A DNA stretch of 64,000 nt from Eretmocerus hayati (taxonomy: Eukaryota > Arthropoda > Insecta > Hymenoptera > Aphelinidae): positions 32,566,714-32,630,713 of the forward strand of contig CM056743.1 of NCBI GenBank assembly GCA_029851415.1, read 5' to 3'. The position numbers and the translations under genes were made by a program. Under the pieces are notes generated by a model, which saw only the letters and a list, made by a program, of their open reading frames with translations, had not been told where the DNA came from and ran no database searches. Shown piece by piece: positions 33,850 through 46,600 of the stretch. The stretch's first letter is position 1. Every line of letters begins with the position of its first letter.

Positions 33850-36800
33850 TACTTGTTGATTTTGTAATGATAAAGTAAAATGTATCCCTAGAAATTTAAG
33901 GGTCTTCATAGGTCCGTTAACCAAGAGAGAATATCAATCATTATGTTCTACGGAATCGAATAAAAATACCAAGAAAATGATTTTATACTTGATCCCTCTC
34001 CATAAGGCCTTTTCACATAAAATTATTCATGATCCGAGAAGGATCCTTGGTGTAATGAATCCAGGTTGGCATTTCGTTAGCAGATAATCACAACGTGTCA
34101 AAAGTCATGACGCATCATATCGTTCACTCAAGAAGTTAAGCATTTTCGTCCTCAATATATTATGAATAGTGCATCAATGGCAGCGAAATTCATGAATATG
34201 GAGTTGTGCACCAGATCAATATTCTTCTAGATCGAGGAATAAAAAGTTCGTGCGATACAACTTTCTCACATCAAAACTTTTCTTCCAGAATGTATACATT
34301 CTTCCATGGAAAACTCAGTCAATAGTATCCGGAGTAGTGGATAGTTATTGCCGTATCGAATTTACATACAGCAGTAACTGCAATTATTGAATAAGTTGTG
34401 GTCAAGGATAACATTAAGAAGATGCGAAAGTATGACCCATATTGGTTTGATACAATCATGATCAAACACGGTGGAAAGATCCTCTAGATAGTATGAATCA
34501 TCTGTCTTCTTCAATCATCTAACCATTCCAATGTTTCACTGTGATGGTGGGGTAAGACTTTATCGTCCCTGAGAGATTTTGAGAAGTTACAGTACCGGTG
34601 AAAAAGTTGTCGTGAATGCAGCGAAGGAAATTCCAACCACTCCAAACGTTGATAATTTGGACTCAGATAAAATCAATAAAGATCCAAGGAAAGCATTCTG
34701 AAAAAGAGGATGAATGCTAGCTCTATTAGATGCCTTCAGATTCTCCTCCTGACCCTTTCTAGTAATACAAGCAGCTGATGGAATTACAAGCATATTTTAC
34801 AATAATTCTTATCATCATATTAAGTGGCGTTCACACGAGATTGGAGATGAATCAATTCTGCAAGGGTCATCTCTAACGCATAGAAAACCAGCCATTCTGA
34901 AAATGGATGGATATACCATTTTTCGGCTTGTATCAATCTTTTGGAAGTTCTGGTTAGGCGCAATGCACGTAAAATCTCATAAGACATTCAAGAATGTCAC
35001 TCGTGACAGCGGTCATTTAGAACGTCAATAATGAGATTTTTCACCATCTTGGTTATTTGTGTGAACGTTCTGAAGGTATATTCTTAGTCGAAGTAGTCTC
35101 ATTTGAATCACTGAATACCCACGTAGACTCAAACCCGATCAAAATCTCAGGGAGCATAAAATAGTGTTTGTAAAGTGAGCAGACATTTTTGGCAATTTGA
35201 CGGAACGATGTTTTGAAAGTAGTCTGGAAAATCGGAGACTATTGATGAACCTCAATTATCATGCAAAACGGTCAGGTATGGCCTGAAATAAGAACTTGGA
35301 AACAAGATAATGGAACCTTGAGAGGCATTAGATATTGATATAAATATAAGGAATTAATTATATTTTCGATGGCTCCTGCAGAACTCACGAGGCACTTCTG
35401 GGTTAACAGCAGAAAAAATTTGATTTGCTATGATTTATCGATCATCTCTAACGTCGTGCGAGCAAATGAGCGAGAACTCTCGAAGTAACCGGAACCGTAT
35501 ATTTTAAGCACTTTCCGTTGTTAATTATTGGAAATCCGAGAATTCGGTCACTTTGAGGGCGCTCACACTTCTGTTTAAATGACGTGAAAAATAATCGAGG
35601 AATCACAACAAATGCAAGTTTTCCCGCTTTTCTAGATGATCCTCGCAAATTTGCTTTACCCCCAATCGCGTCTGAACGATACTTGATAAAATAAAAAGGA
35701 ATATTTTCGAAAATTCTTAGAACTTCGTTAGTTGCTTGTGTCATTCCGAGGGGTTGGAAAAATAATCGAAAGCATCTAGCTTTAGTATTTTGATTCTGCT
35801 TTTCAAAGTGCCTCCTTTGGACATTTTCCTGAATTCCTCTGAGTCTGACTTATCGACGTTTGAAGAAGAAGAGAATTTCATTGGAGTGTTCACAAATTTT
35901 TGCACGCTACATTATATGTGTGGAGCGTAATTCACCAAAACCCTACAAGTTTCCACGTTCCAACGTTCCCACTATAAGATAATACAAAATGTTTTCTTTC
36001 ATTCGAATCACGTGGATATTGACACTTCCACACGTACAACATCCTTCACAAATATCAATTTTCAGAACCCTGGCTTATTTACACATTTTGCTGATCAAAA
36101 CAACATAGCTCCAATTACATATATTCAAACATAATACGATCTCATCCAGTCGACGAACGTATGATGGATATCGGAGAATCATCCCTCGAATTATACGCTG
36201 ATTCCTTGACACGTCGCTCACCAGAAAATCAATAGGTACTGATTTAGCGACCAGCTGACATTGAGATTTCATACACAGTTCTCAAGAATTGTGCAAAGTT
36301 GATAATTGTTCACTTTTATATCATTGTTCTTAGACTATACATAATGAAAAGGTCGGTAAAAGAGAGCAGTCTCCCTACATAACCATCATACGGCTTTGCG
36401 GCGAACGCATTCTGTTCTTGATCAAATTATTCTCAGGATCATTATTCTGCCTAAGGTAATAAATACATTTGTTCATTTTCATCATAAGAATAATAATTCA
36501 GTCATTTCCACATGCAAATAGTCTACGGTTCTTGCCTTACGTTTTCACCAGTAACCTTCCAACACTGAATATATCAGGTTGCTCAATTAATCCATAATTC
36601 ACGAGAAGAAGAAAGACTATGTATAAAAATTCACTGTTAGCAATGAATATCAATTACGAGTCATTGCTTTACTGATACGTACAAATCACTATTCTCTAAG
36701 GTAAAATCACAAGAAGAGTAATGGTGTCTGGATTTTGCATTTAGCATGCTGAATTGATTCTGTACAACGTGACCACGACGTTTTGGACACAACATACATA

Positions 36801-37385
36801 TGCAGGTCCATGGCATAGGAATAACCTCCAATCTTTGTCCAAAATATCGTGGACCAAGATGAGATGATGGTTTGGAACACTGCAGCGTCCTGAATTATCA
36901 TCGTCACGCCCTCATCGTTCGTATAAGTGGAAGCGTGAGACAGCTTAACAATGAGTCAATTCCAATCTATTTCGTCCGCTAGCGTTTGAATATGTATTTG
37001 ATCAATTCCATTGAGTTCTCTCAATTTTTCATTCTGAACTCTTTAGCCTAACCATAATATTTGGAAACATCTTCTTGAGTCGGAACGCATTGTCTCAACT
37101 ATTCGAATTGAAAGCTGAATTTAACTGCCAGACAATCAAAATTCTGGTCAAATATTCTAGTTTTTACTAGAATGATGCATTCTTAAAAAATGATGCATGG
37201 TAAAAAATCTACATTCCAACATCGGGTATCTCAATTCAATATCACTGTAATGATCAACTCTACCTCCTCGCTGGTTGAGTAATAAGTACGGATGAGACCC
37301 TATTCCCTCTTGCATGCGATTAAGATCCGATGGTAAAGACTCGTAACCAGAACCATTAAATTGTTCAAATTTCTAATGTAGTGAT
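33850..37385. other. Downstream flank of the receptor kinase gene
   Basis: AT-rich, no recognisable coding region or large repeat. The 3' UTR of the kinase gene must begin at 37385 and run leftward; I could not fix its poly(A) site. Confidence 0.5.
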
Positions 37386-37634
37386 TCAGATGAATCCACC
37401 GAGGGCATCATAAAATTCCTGAAGGTATGCAAGCAGCTGAGGCATGGTGGGTCTGTCACGAGTCGGATTGAGCCAGCAAACAGCCATCAGAGCAAAAAGT
37501 TCATCAGGGCAGGGTCGAGGCTGAGAAAGTCGATAGCCATCACGGAGAAAGACCATTAGCTCGAATGGGTCTACTTCTGCGTATGGTTGTTGGCCCATCG
37601 TCGCAAGCTCCCACAGGAATACGCCGAAAGACCA
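37386..37634 (-). CDS. drl: RYK-type gene, last coding exon
   Basis: The acceptor TTAATTACAG ends at 37635 and the stop TGA is at 37388-37386. It encodes [20 protein letters not shown], then [40 protein letters not shown] and a final helix ending LGGFI. This is the C-lobe typical of RYK/Derailed and has the family's usual short C-terminus. Confidence 0.95.
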   Translation of the reverse strand, partial: WSFGVFLWELATMGQQPYAEVDPFELMVFLRDGYRLSQPRPCPDELFALMAVCWLNPTRDRPTMPQLLAYLQEFYDALGGFI

Positions 37635-40600
37635 CTGTAATTAAATACAAGAATTCAAGATCAATGAGCTTCATTTATCATGGGGATGTTGTTGTCAAGA
37701 GGCTCCAAAGATTCCGTGTAGAAGAATAACGAGATGAATTAAATTTTTCCCATCTGTGATGCATCAAGTTTGTTCACTCCAAAGTTATCAAGACCCATCA
37801 TGATCAGAACTGATGAGAGTAGTCTTATCGGCTCGGGCCTCGGGAACCGGGGGAATATCCGTTCAAAAATTTCACCAAAAACGGCGTACGTAGTCATTCT
37901 ATTCCAATGTATACGAGTGAAATCCCGTAGAAATTGGGTCCGGAGCTGCTCGGTTTTTGAAATGCGTTGAAGAATGGTATTGACGACCTGCGAATCGTTT
38001 TTCAACCGATTTGCACATGCAGAGTGTCCTTCTCAAATTCTGCATAGCTTCTACATTTTTGGCATTTTCTGAATATCTCTAGGCGGCTCGGCTAATTTGA
38101 AAGTTAATCATAAAAGTTAATCATAAATAAGGTCAAAGAGGTCTGATTTTATCCACTTTGGATCGAATGCAAAAAGAGTTACCATTGAAAATTACAAGCA
38201 AATTGATATTCTTACCAATAGCATCTGAGAGGCATCCGAATCACAAATTCCTCGGTTCTCGAAATTCCTCAACTCAACTAGGCTCATTCGAAAAATCGCT
38301 CAAAAAGTCATGAAATCAAAATACAGAACGTGCCATCGTTCCTCGATAGGAACCCGAATGCTGCCAAGAGCCGTGCTACGATTACAAATTACAAGCAAAT
38401 CGGGTTTTTTGCCTATACGCGTTCTGAAGGCGTTCCTTCGATTTTCTGTTGACGAGATGAGACGTTTTCTTTTTGATTCTGTGAATCTTCGAGATATCTT
38501 TCAACCGAACCGAGTTGAGGCGAGGTACTCCAAGAACCGAGGAATTCATGAGTCCGACGGCTCCCAGACGCCTATCAGTGAAAAAACCGATTTGCTTGTA
38601 TGTAATAATTAATAGTAACCCATTTCTCACTCGCATTCAGTTTAAGGTAGATTGAATGAGACTTCCTTCATCTTATTCTGTACATTTTGTCATAAACTTC
38701 AAAATGAACCGAAATTTGTGGTAAAATTCAGAAAAATATAGAATTTATATAGAATTTAACAGGGACGCTGCTCCGCATGTGCAAGTGGGCTAAAAAACGA
38801 TTCGCAGGTCGTCAATCTGAAAATATCATCTCAGAGCGTATTTCAAGAATCAAGCAGCTTTGGATTTGATTCCAGCCAGATTCTACTCGTAAAAAGTAGT
38901 ATAAAATGACTACCTGCGCCAATTTTGCGTAACATTTTGAAGGGATATTCCACCGCTTCCCGAGGCCCGTGTCTAGAACATCGAAAATTGATGTGTGTTA
39001 GATTGATCCCGTTAGCATTTCAAAATTTGACCATAGCAGCGTTATCGAACGCGTACTTATCATTTCAGGAAACATAAATTTCTCATCTCATAATAGTGAT
39101 CAGCCAGTTTCATGTAAATGTGATTGAGGAACACACCAAAATTTCAGTTTCAAAACAATGATCGATTAGTGAAACCAGATCTGAGTACGTGTGAGCTCTT
39201 ATTATCCGAATTTTTTCAGTGAATTTCCATGTAGCTGGTCAAAGCCCTTGTATAGCATCAGTGAATTTTTCCACGGATATCTAGACAACCTTTTTCGATC
39301 GGGTATGTGACAGGTTCATAGAAATGTATATTTCAAGATCAAAATTGATTCATTCATCGTTAGGACTTTTCGATTCCAAGTTTCACTAATGTGACAGAAG
39401 GATTAGGGAAATTCTCTTACCGCATCACTAGCAGTACTGTATTGACCATGCTGCAATGTTTCCAGAGCCATCCATCCGATAGCTCGATTCTCATTGTCAC
39501 CCAAACAATGGTAATCTTGAGGGAATAAATCACGCGATAGTGCAGCATCAGCCAGTCTCGTACGTAGTGTACTCGTATCTATGAGGCAATTCCTTGCAGC
39601 TATGTCCCTGTACAGAGGAAAACAAATGTTATATGGGGTTGGTTTTGTGAGTTGTATTCGTTCGGGAGAAAGAGATTACTGATGATGATGATTCACAGTT
39701 TGCTTCCGGATTGAATTTGACAAATCAAAAAGTGCCACAATGAGGACACCAACATACTGAATTTTCTCATGAACAAGGGGTTTCAAGAGAGACGCACAGG
39801 ATCAACTGTCACGTTGAGTCAAGTTAGTTGTATGAGCTGCAGGAGCAGTGCACGAATAACGAATTTATATGAATCGTGAAATACTACCCCGGTGATAGGA
39901 ATGAGTTTCGTCTATTCAAAATTTGGCCATGGATTCTCTACATTCTGGATTGTGGCCAAAATCTAGCCATTCCTTAGGCGTTGTTTGGAAGATGGAATAT
40001 CATTCCTACCAAAGTAATTTCACAACCAGGCTTATGGCTCTATTATGGAACATAGAGTCACATCATCAAAATCAACTTTACGCTCTCACTATCTCGAATC
40101 ATTATTTGTTTGCAGCCAATGGAATTGGTTCAAAATGACTCCAGCCTGCTTGACAAACCCAGAAAGTGAAGGTCGATTCGGAATATCATGAATATTTCAA
40201 AATATCTGGTATGTGGATGTTTTTCTTGGGAAACACATCGAATCGAACTTTTCATCTGCAAAACGAGGAAAGGTTTTGGTTTGAAATATTTTATATAGAG
40301 GAATTACTACGCTCATTTCAATTTAAATCTCCCCAATTTTTGTGAGTGTGCAGTCGATGAGAGAAATTGATTAATCTCGTCAAAAAGTTGGATAGAAGAA
40401 CTCTATTTTTTGTTAGGGCTATCTCTCATGAGGTGGATCACCAGAAACGTAGGAATTGGATCAACATACCTGTGTAAAATACCACGTCCATGAAGGTAAG
40501 CTCCAGCTCGAGCAACTTGTACTGCCATGTTGACAAGATCACGTGTAACTGGATGATGCTTGCCATCCGTAAGATATACTTTCAAATTCAATTCACTTGG

Positions 40601-43600
40601 GGTGCAGGCATATGCAAGCATTGGGCTATTACAACCATCAAGACACGAGGCTGCAAGAGCTGCAACATTACCATGAGCTAGACCTGCAAGTTGTGAGCCT
40701 TCCACAACAAGTAATGATGCTTGGTAAGCTGAAGCTGCATCTGCAGGAAGGGGAAATTGAGATGATTAAATGGTTGTAGTGATAGAGGTGAGGAGAATTT
40801 GAAATGCGCGGGAGTTCTAGCTTGAGCTCAGGGGTCGTATCTGTGGGAACTTGTTGATGGTAATGCTGGTGTCTGTTTCATCTTTTGGAGGTACGTGTAT
40901 CGCCCAGTGATAAAATTCGAAAGGTGTTCTATGATTTTGAATTATTTTCAAAACCTCGAATCAAAATACTCATTCGTGGTGAATTTTCCATACTGTTTCA
41001 CGTTATTCACAATTTTTAGATATGGGATGGTGCACAAACCATATGGCCTCGTTTTAGGCTATTTTCACCACCCACCCACCCCCATATGGTTCAATATGGC
41101 AATTCGTTCAACCACCCACCCACCCCCCCCCCCTCCCCAAAAGCCATATGGTCCTAGGAAATTTTTTTCCCGAAGATTAAGCAGTTTTCAGGAGATGAAT
41201 TTAGACTACTTTGATAGGGTCGATTGCATCGTGATTTATTTCAATCGAATTTACGATACACTGTCATCAAACATAGTGAAGGGTGAAGTTAGCCTCTCGT
41301 GTAAATCATTGATGACAGGGAATACATTGGTTTCCTCCGTTTGAGGCAAAAAAGGAATTGTGTCACCGTCGAGGTCTTCTGGCTCTACCCATTCCACTAT
41401 TGGTTCTAAGGCGTCAATCTCGCAGAGAAGCTCGTTTCCACGCTTCGACAAAATACGTGTAGCTCGAAGTTTACTATTACATTCTGAACCGTGTTTATGT
41501 TTTGAGTGCAGCTCTTTACGTTTCTTGCTGCCAAAATAAGCTCCGCATTCTGCAAAGACGGCCTGAAATCCACGAAGACTCCAGTAAATGTTCAACGATG
41601 TTTTCAGCATCTCATAATCGTCACAAAAGTAATTACCTGTGATCTGATCACGAATTGAAGGGCAGTAGTAATCATACGGCACAGGCAAACCTGTGGTAGT
41701 GCATGGTCTCAATCCTCCAGCGTCTCACCGCAACGACCATCGGATCCGGAAGGTATTTTACGAAAAATTCTCCGAAGAGTTCAAAGTTTATAGCCCAGCG
41801 TATCGACCGAGCTTTGTGCGATAGCAAATGCCGTGGTGTAAGTGCTTGTTAATAAGTGTGGGTTTTTGTACTCTGGACATGGAATTTCATATCATGCCAC
41901 TTGAGCTCGTTGCATGCGGCCGAAAAAATAAAGGAAGTGAGGAAAGGATCGGGCAAGAAATTTATGCTGCAGACGAGTCAAAACAAAAACGCACTGCTTG
42001 ATGTTGCGAGAACGATATCAAACACGGCGCCTCGAACATATTAGCTACAGCTTCGCTCGTTGTGATGCGATCAAATTTCAACCTCAGTTAAAGCGCGCCT
42101 TGATTGAGCCCGGACGAATTTCGATAAGATATCGTCAAAGACCTTCGAGTCTCTCGGTGGACTCTGACCATATGGCTTTGGGCTTGACCACCTACCCACC
42201 CCATATGGTTTAATATGGTGTTCTGGACGACCACCCACCCACCCCTTGCAGACCATATGGTTTTTGAATGGCCCCTATGTCCAAAAGGTGATACCATCCA
42301 TGGTTCCAATTCATGAACCGAACCTGATCGGCAAATTTTTTTGTCGTTCAAGATCTAAGAATTTCTACTGCTTTCTGAACTATGGTATGAATTTTGGAAT
42401 CAAAATTTTGGGACTTACGCAGAGTTTTTTGTTACGACTCAAAATTGATGGGGATTTGAGACAAACCCGGATGAAGATTCTTAAGATTCTGACGTTCTAT
42501 TCTTCATCCAAAGTTTCAACAGAATCGATCTTGATATCAGTTGATTACTATTTGTTGAAATTCTGAAAGATTGTGAGTGGATTAGAACCGGTGGGAAGAC
42601 AATTTTTCTAAAGACTTCAGCTCCCACGGCAAACTGAGGATGTTCACTGACGAACTTATGGCGTAAAACCCTGAAGCAAACTGAAGTTGGTGTGGAATTT
42701 TAGTGATAAACCTCCAGTGAAACATTACATTGGGAATGAGGAATTTCGATCAGATTCGAATTCTTGCATTAATTTATCGTAGGCTCCGCGAGAAACATCG
42801 CGAATATTAACATTCAAGATGTTCGAAAATCCTCATAAGATTTTATGAAAGAAAACTCCCAGATACGCGATCGTTCTGATTCCAAAGAATTTTTCTGAAA
42901 TTTATGAGATCATCTCCAGTCATTTTTAGAAAACAATCACATTTATTAAGCAAGTCTATTTGTACGCCCCAAGTAGGAACAGACCTTCATTTACGGATCT
43001 AATAAATGAAATAAAAAATAATTATAATCAAGTGTAGTGATTGTCATGAAAAATTCCATGGGATTGGTTCAACTTTCCTCAGCCAAATTCTAAGCCACAT
43101 CCAGCTTATGGACCTCATCTCCAAAATGCACAACGCAATTATCACGGAAACTGAGGGTCTCGAATCATAACATGTACCCTAAGCCATAAATGTGAATCTG
43201 CACTTCCGCGTACAAGTGTCCATTACGTCTGATAAATTTGCGGATTCGGAATATTAATTCCGGTCTAGTTAGCAAAGTTACTAGGCGCGCGGGATAGTTT
43301 TCGATTAGTTTCCTGCTCTAGAGTCTAGCGAGAAGTACGTATCCCTACGATTGCGTATGTCGAGATGATGCAACTCGCGGATAAGTTAAATTAATTCGTA
43401 GGTGACCTACCTGTTACTGTCTTTATGATGACCTCTTGTTCGCGTCCGGCGATGCTTAGACCACCCCGATATACCCGGCCAAATGTTCCCTCTTGAACAA
43501 GGCTTCGGCATTGAAGAGCTGATCTTGGTACTGATACGGCTCTTGCTTTCTCACATGGGTCCGATGACTGAAATAGGTAATGAGATAATATATTTAGTGA

Positions 43601-46600
43601 AGTTATCTCAATCCATCATGGTCTGATTTATGATTTTAGGTACAGGATGATTGACAACAGTAGATCATTTAGGGAGCAGTGCTGCTGATTCCCTAGCGTA
43701 TTCTTGTATACATGAAAAATTTCTTGGAATTTCTCAGCTTTCATAGTAGATTATATAACCGCGCTCCCAAAACGAGGTACATATGAACTCTCATGTCTCT
43801 CGACGCATAAACGTACCGTTACGAGCCCCTACGCGTTAGTGTAGGGGCACGCAACGGCGCACTTTATGCGTAGGGGGATATGAAAAATTTTCAGGAACAC
43901 TTAATACTTAGGTCTCTTCAGGTTGCACACGATCCCTACCCCTGGGAGTAGTTTTACTGGAAATAATCATTACTCAGTTGTTCAAGCGTAAAATTGGAAT
44001 ATTTGTATTATTCCAATTCCTAATTCCTAATTTTAGTCATTAGAATTAGCGTGAAATGCATAAATTCTTTGGAATAAATTATGATATCCCCAGGCTGTCT
44101 CTGAAGAGTCAAGAAAGTCAATCATATCTGAAAACATCGCTGCGTGTTCAGTCTACAATTTGGGTACTACTCATATTCGGCGTTTGATCGCAATGCTTTC
44201 AGCAAAGTGACAATCTGGAAACATCACAGAGAGACAGAATTCATGGCACATCCAAGCTCACACCATCAAACATCTCCCTCAAAAGTGTAAGCATCTAATT
44301 CGTACATTTCGCAAACACTCGACATCAAAAGCTAATTTTAATGAATAATCATACACTCGAGAAACACCAAGGGCTTCATTCCTTTCAAAAGAAAAACAGA
44401 CCAAGTAACCTTGCATCATATCACACTTCTCCATCATCGTGTCAAAGAAAAGTTTCTCTCCCCAAGGTATATCCTCTGACATCAAAAGAAGCTTTCCACC
44501 CAACTCTCGCTTCCCGAAAATTTCTCCTCGTTAAGATCCGCCTCTTTTTCACGCTAATCAAGAAAGCCTCCAAGGCTTCCAAAGCTCACTTGGGCAATTT
44601 ATAAATATAAACTCATCGCAAGCAAGGTACGATGTTGAAAGCTCAAAGGTACGAAACTCGCATCGCTAGTGTGATTATAACACCTCTGATGTAAGTGTGA
44701 AAAATTTTCTCTGGACATTGTTCCTCATTATAGTGGTCTGGAAACCTACCCATACTACCTGTTTTCAAATTATAAGTCACACAAAGTATATGTAGGATGA
44801 AATTCCAGATGGCTCTTGGAATGGATAAGTTTTGGTGAAAGTCGATGGTATGAAATATTTTCAACCAGCCAATTTTTACACACCAACGCGTGCGTTAATT
44901 TCGATTTCAGAGTTCGATGCGCGGTTCGAGCTAGCTTCCAAGCATTATTATTGTATGTGGCTCTTCAATGTGGTCTGCGCTCTTTCGACCTCTCGAAGCG
45001 TGATTATTTTGACGTTTCGGTCGCGTTGTGAGTTTGGTAAGCCGAGGCTTTGTCGTTGAGAATAGGGGGAGACTGCGGTCGATTGTCGAACAGTTTCCAG
45101 TGCATCCGTTGTTGAGAGTTTCTGTTTGGGTCTCTCGCGGTTCAATGGATGATTGAGATTGAAATTTTGCGAGTTTGTCATGGTTTTGGGATGGTGAGTT
45201 TTGTTTCGATTCGTGAATAATCTCTCATTCTACTGAAGGATTCCATTTTTGGTCGATATTCGGTAACATTGAGAATGACCATGAGTTTGGAGATATGTAG
45301 GTTTCACGTTTTCATGCCGAAGAATCTTTATCGTCGTGAAATCGGTGTTTGGCGGAGATCAGAATCCTATTGAATAGGACCTACCGTTGGGTCACATTGC
45401 ACTCAGGATCCGAATGCGATCTTTTCCGTCGCGATGACCCGTTAATTCGGGTCACTTTTTCTCGGGAAAATCCCAGATCATCCCAAATTTTGCATGAATT
45501 CTCATCTCGTCATCCGTGCATTAATTTTGGACGCAAAATACTTCATTATCTAAGTTTACCCAAGGAATCAACAATATTGGGGTCTGAGATGAATTTTAAT
45601 CTCACTAATTACAAGACAAACTAGGAAATTAGACGAATTTTGAATTGGGTTTGAGACATAAAAAGTGAAGATATTGCAGATTTGCAAAAAGTTCTCAGTG
45701 AGTTTTAGAGTAGCAAGGACTAAGGTCATGGCAAGTAGAAAAGTCAAGATTCAGTCAGACGCACGAAATATTCTCCGACTCTCAAAACAAAAAATTCCAG
45801 CGATCCTCATAAACTTTAGCTTCAAACAGGACTCCTGAGTGTGGAATCAACGTACTTTGCATGGATGAATGTGACATTCCGTATATCTTGCGTGTATATT
45901 TGTGCTCTACCGCGCGGCAAGCAACTTCCACGTGATACGCAATAGCCATGCGTGTGTGCATGCAGGACTGCAGCTTCGTAAGAACAGCCGATGCATCATC
46001 GCCACGCAAACAATCACGACCAAAACAAACGGGACGCTATGAGGCTATGCAGAAGATCGAATTTATAACGAGTCAGCGTTAAAAATTGAATTTGCACCCG
46101 TTTGGGCTTACACGGATCAACGCACACCAAGCCGTGTGGAAATTGGTCGTTTTCGAATGGAAATTCAGTTTTCGATTGCATGTTTTCCATTCCCTATGGC
46201 TCATCCGGGACTTTTCAATTCTTTAAAATACTGTACGATGATGAACAAACAATTGATTGATTTGCACATGTCGTATTTTTCTTCAATCTTCTTTCTAGGT
46301 TGTTGATCGTTTTTTGCTACAGCCAATTCGATACGAGCTGTGGATTGATGGATCAGCGATAATCTGATTGTATTTTCATTTCATTTATCGAAGCTATTCT
46401 GATGCCGGAATTGACTAGGAAGTGTTGCCGGTGTTTTTCTTTAGAGGTTCGAACAATATTTTCATCTAGTGGAGTTATTCGGAGATGAATCCATTACAAT
46501 AACAAATGTGGAATCTGTGTGAGTCAGAAGTTGATGAAAATTCTCGAAGGTGCTTTCTTTCAGATCTGAGATCATTACGCTCACTGCAAAGAAATATTGC

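Noticed and set aside
37739..38005. 88-codon minus-strand ORF in the last kinase intron
   Set aside because: It includes the end of a TIR element and shows no motif. The kinase exons on either side join in phase without it.
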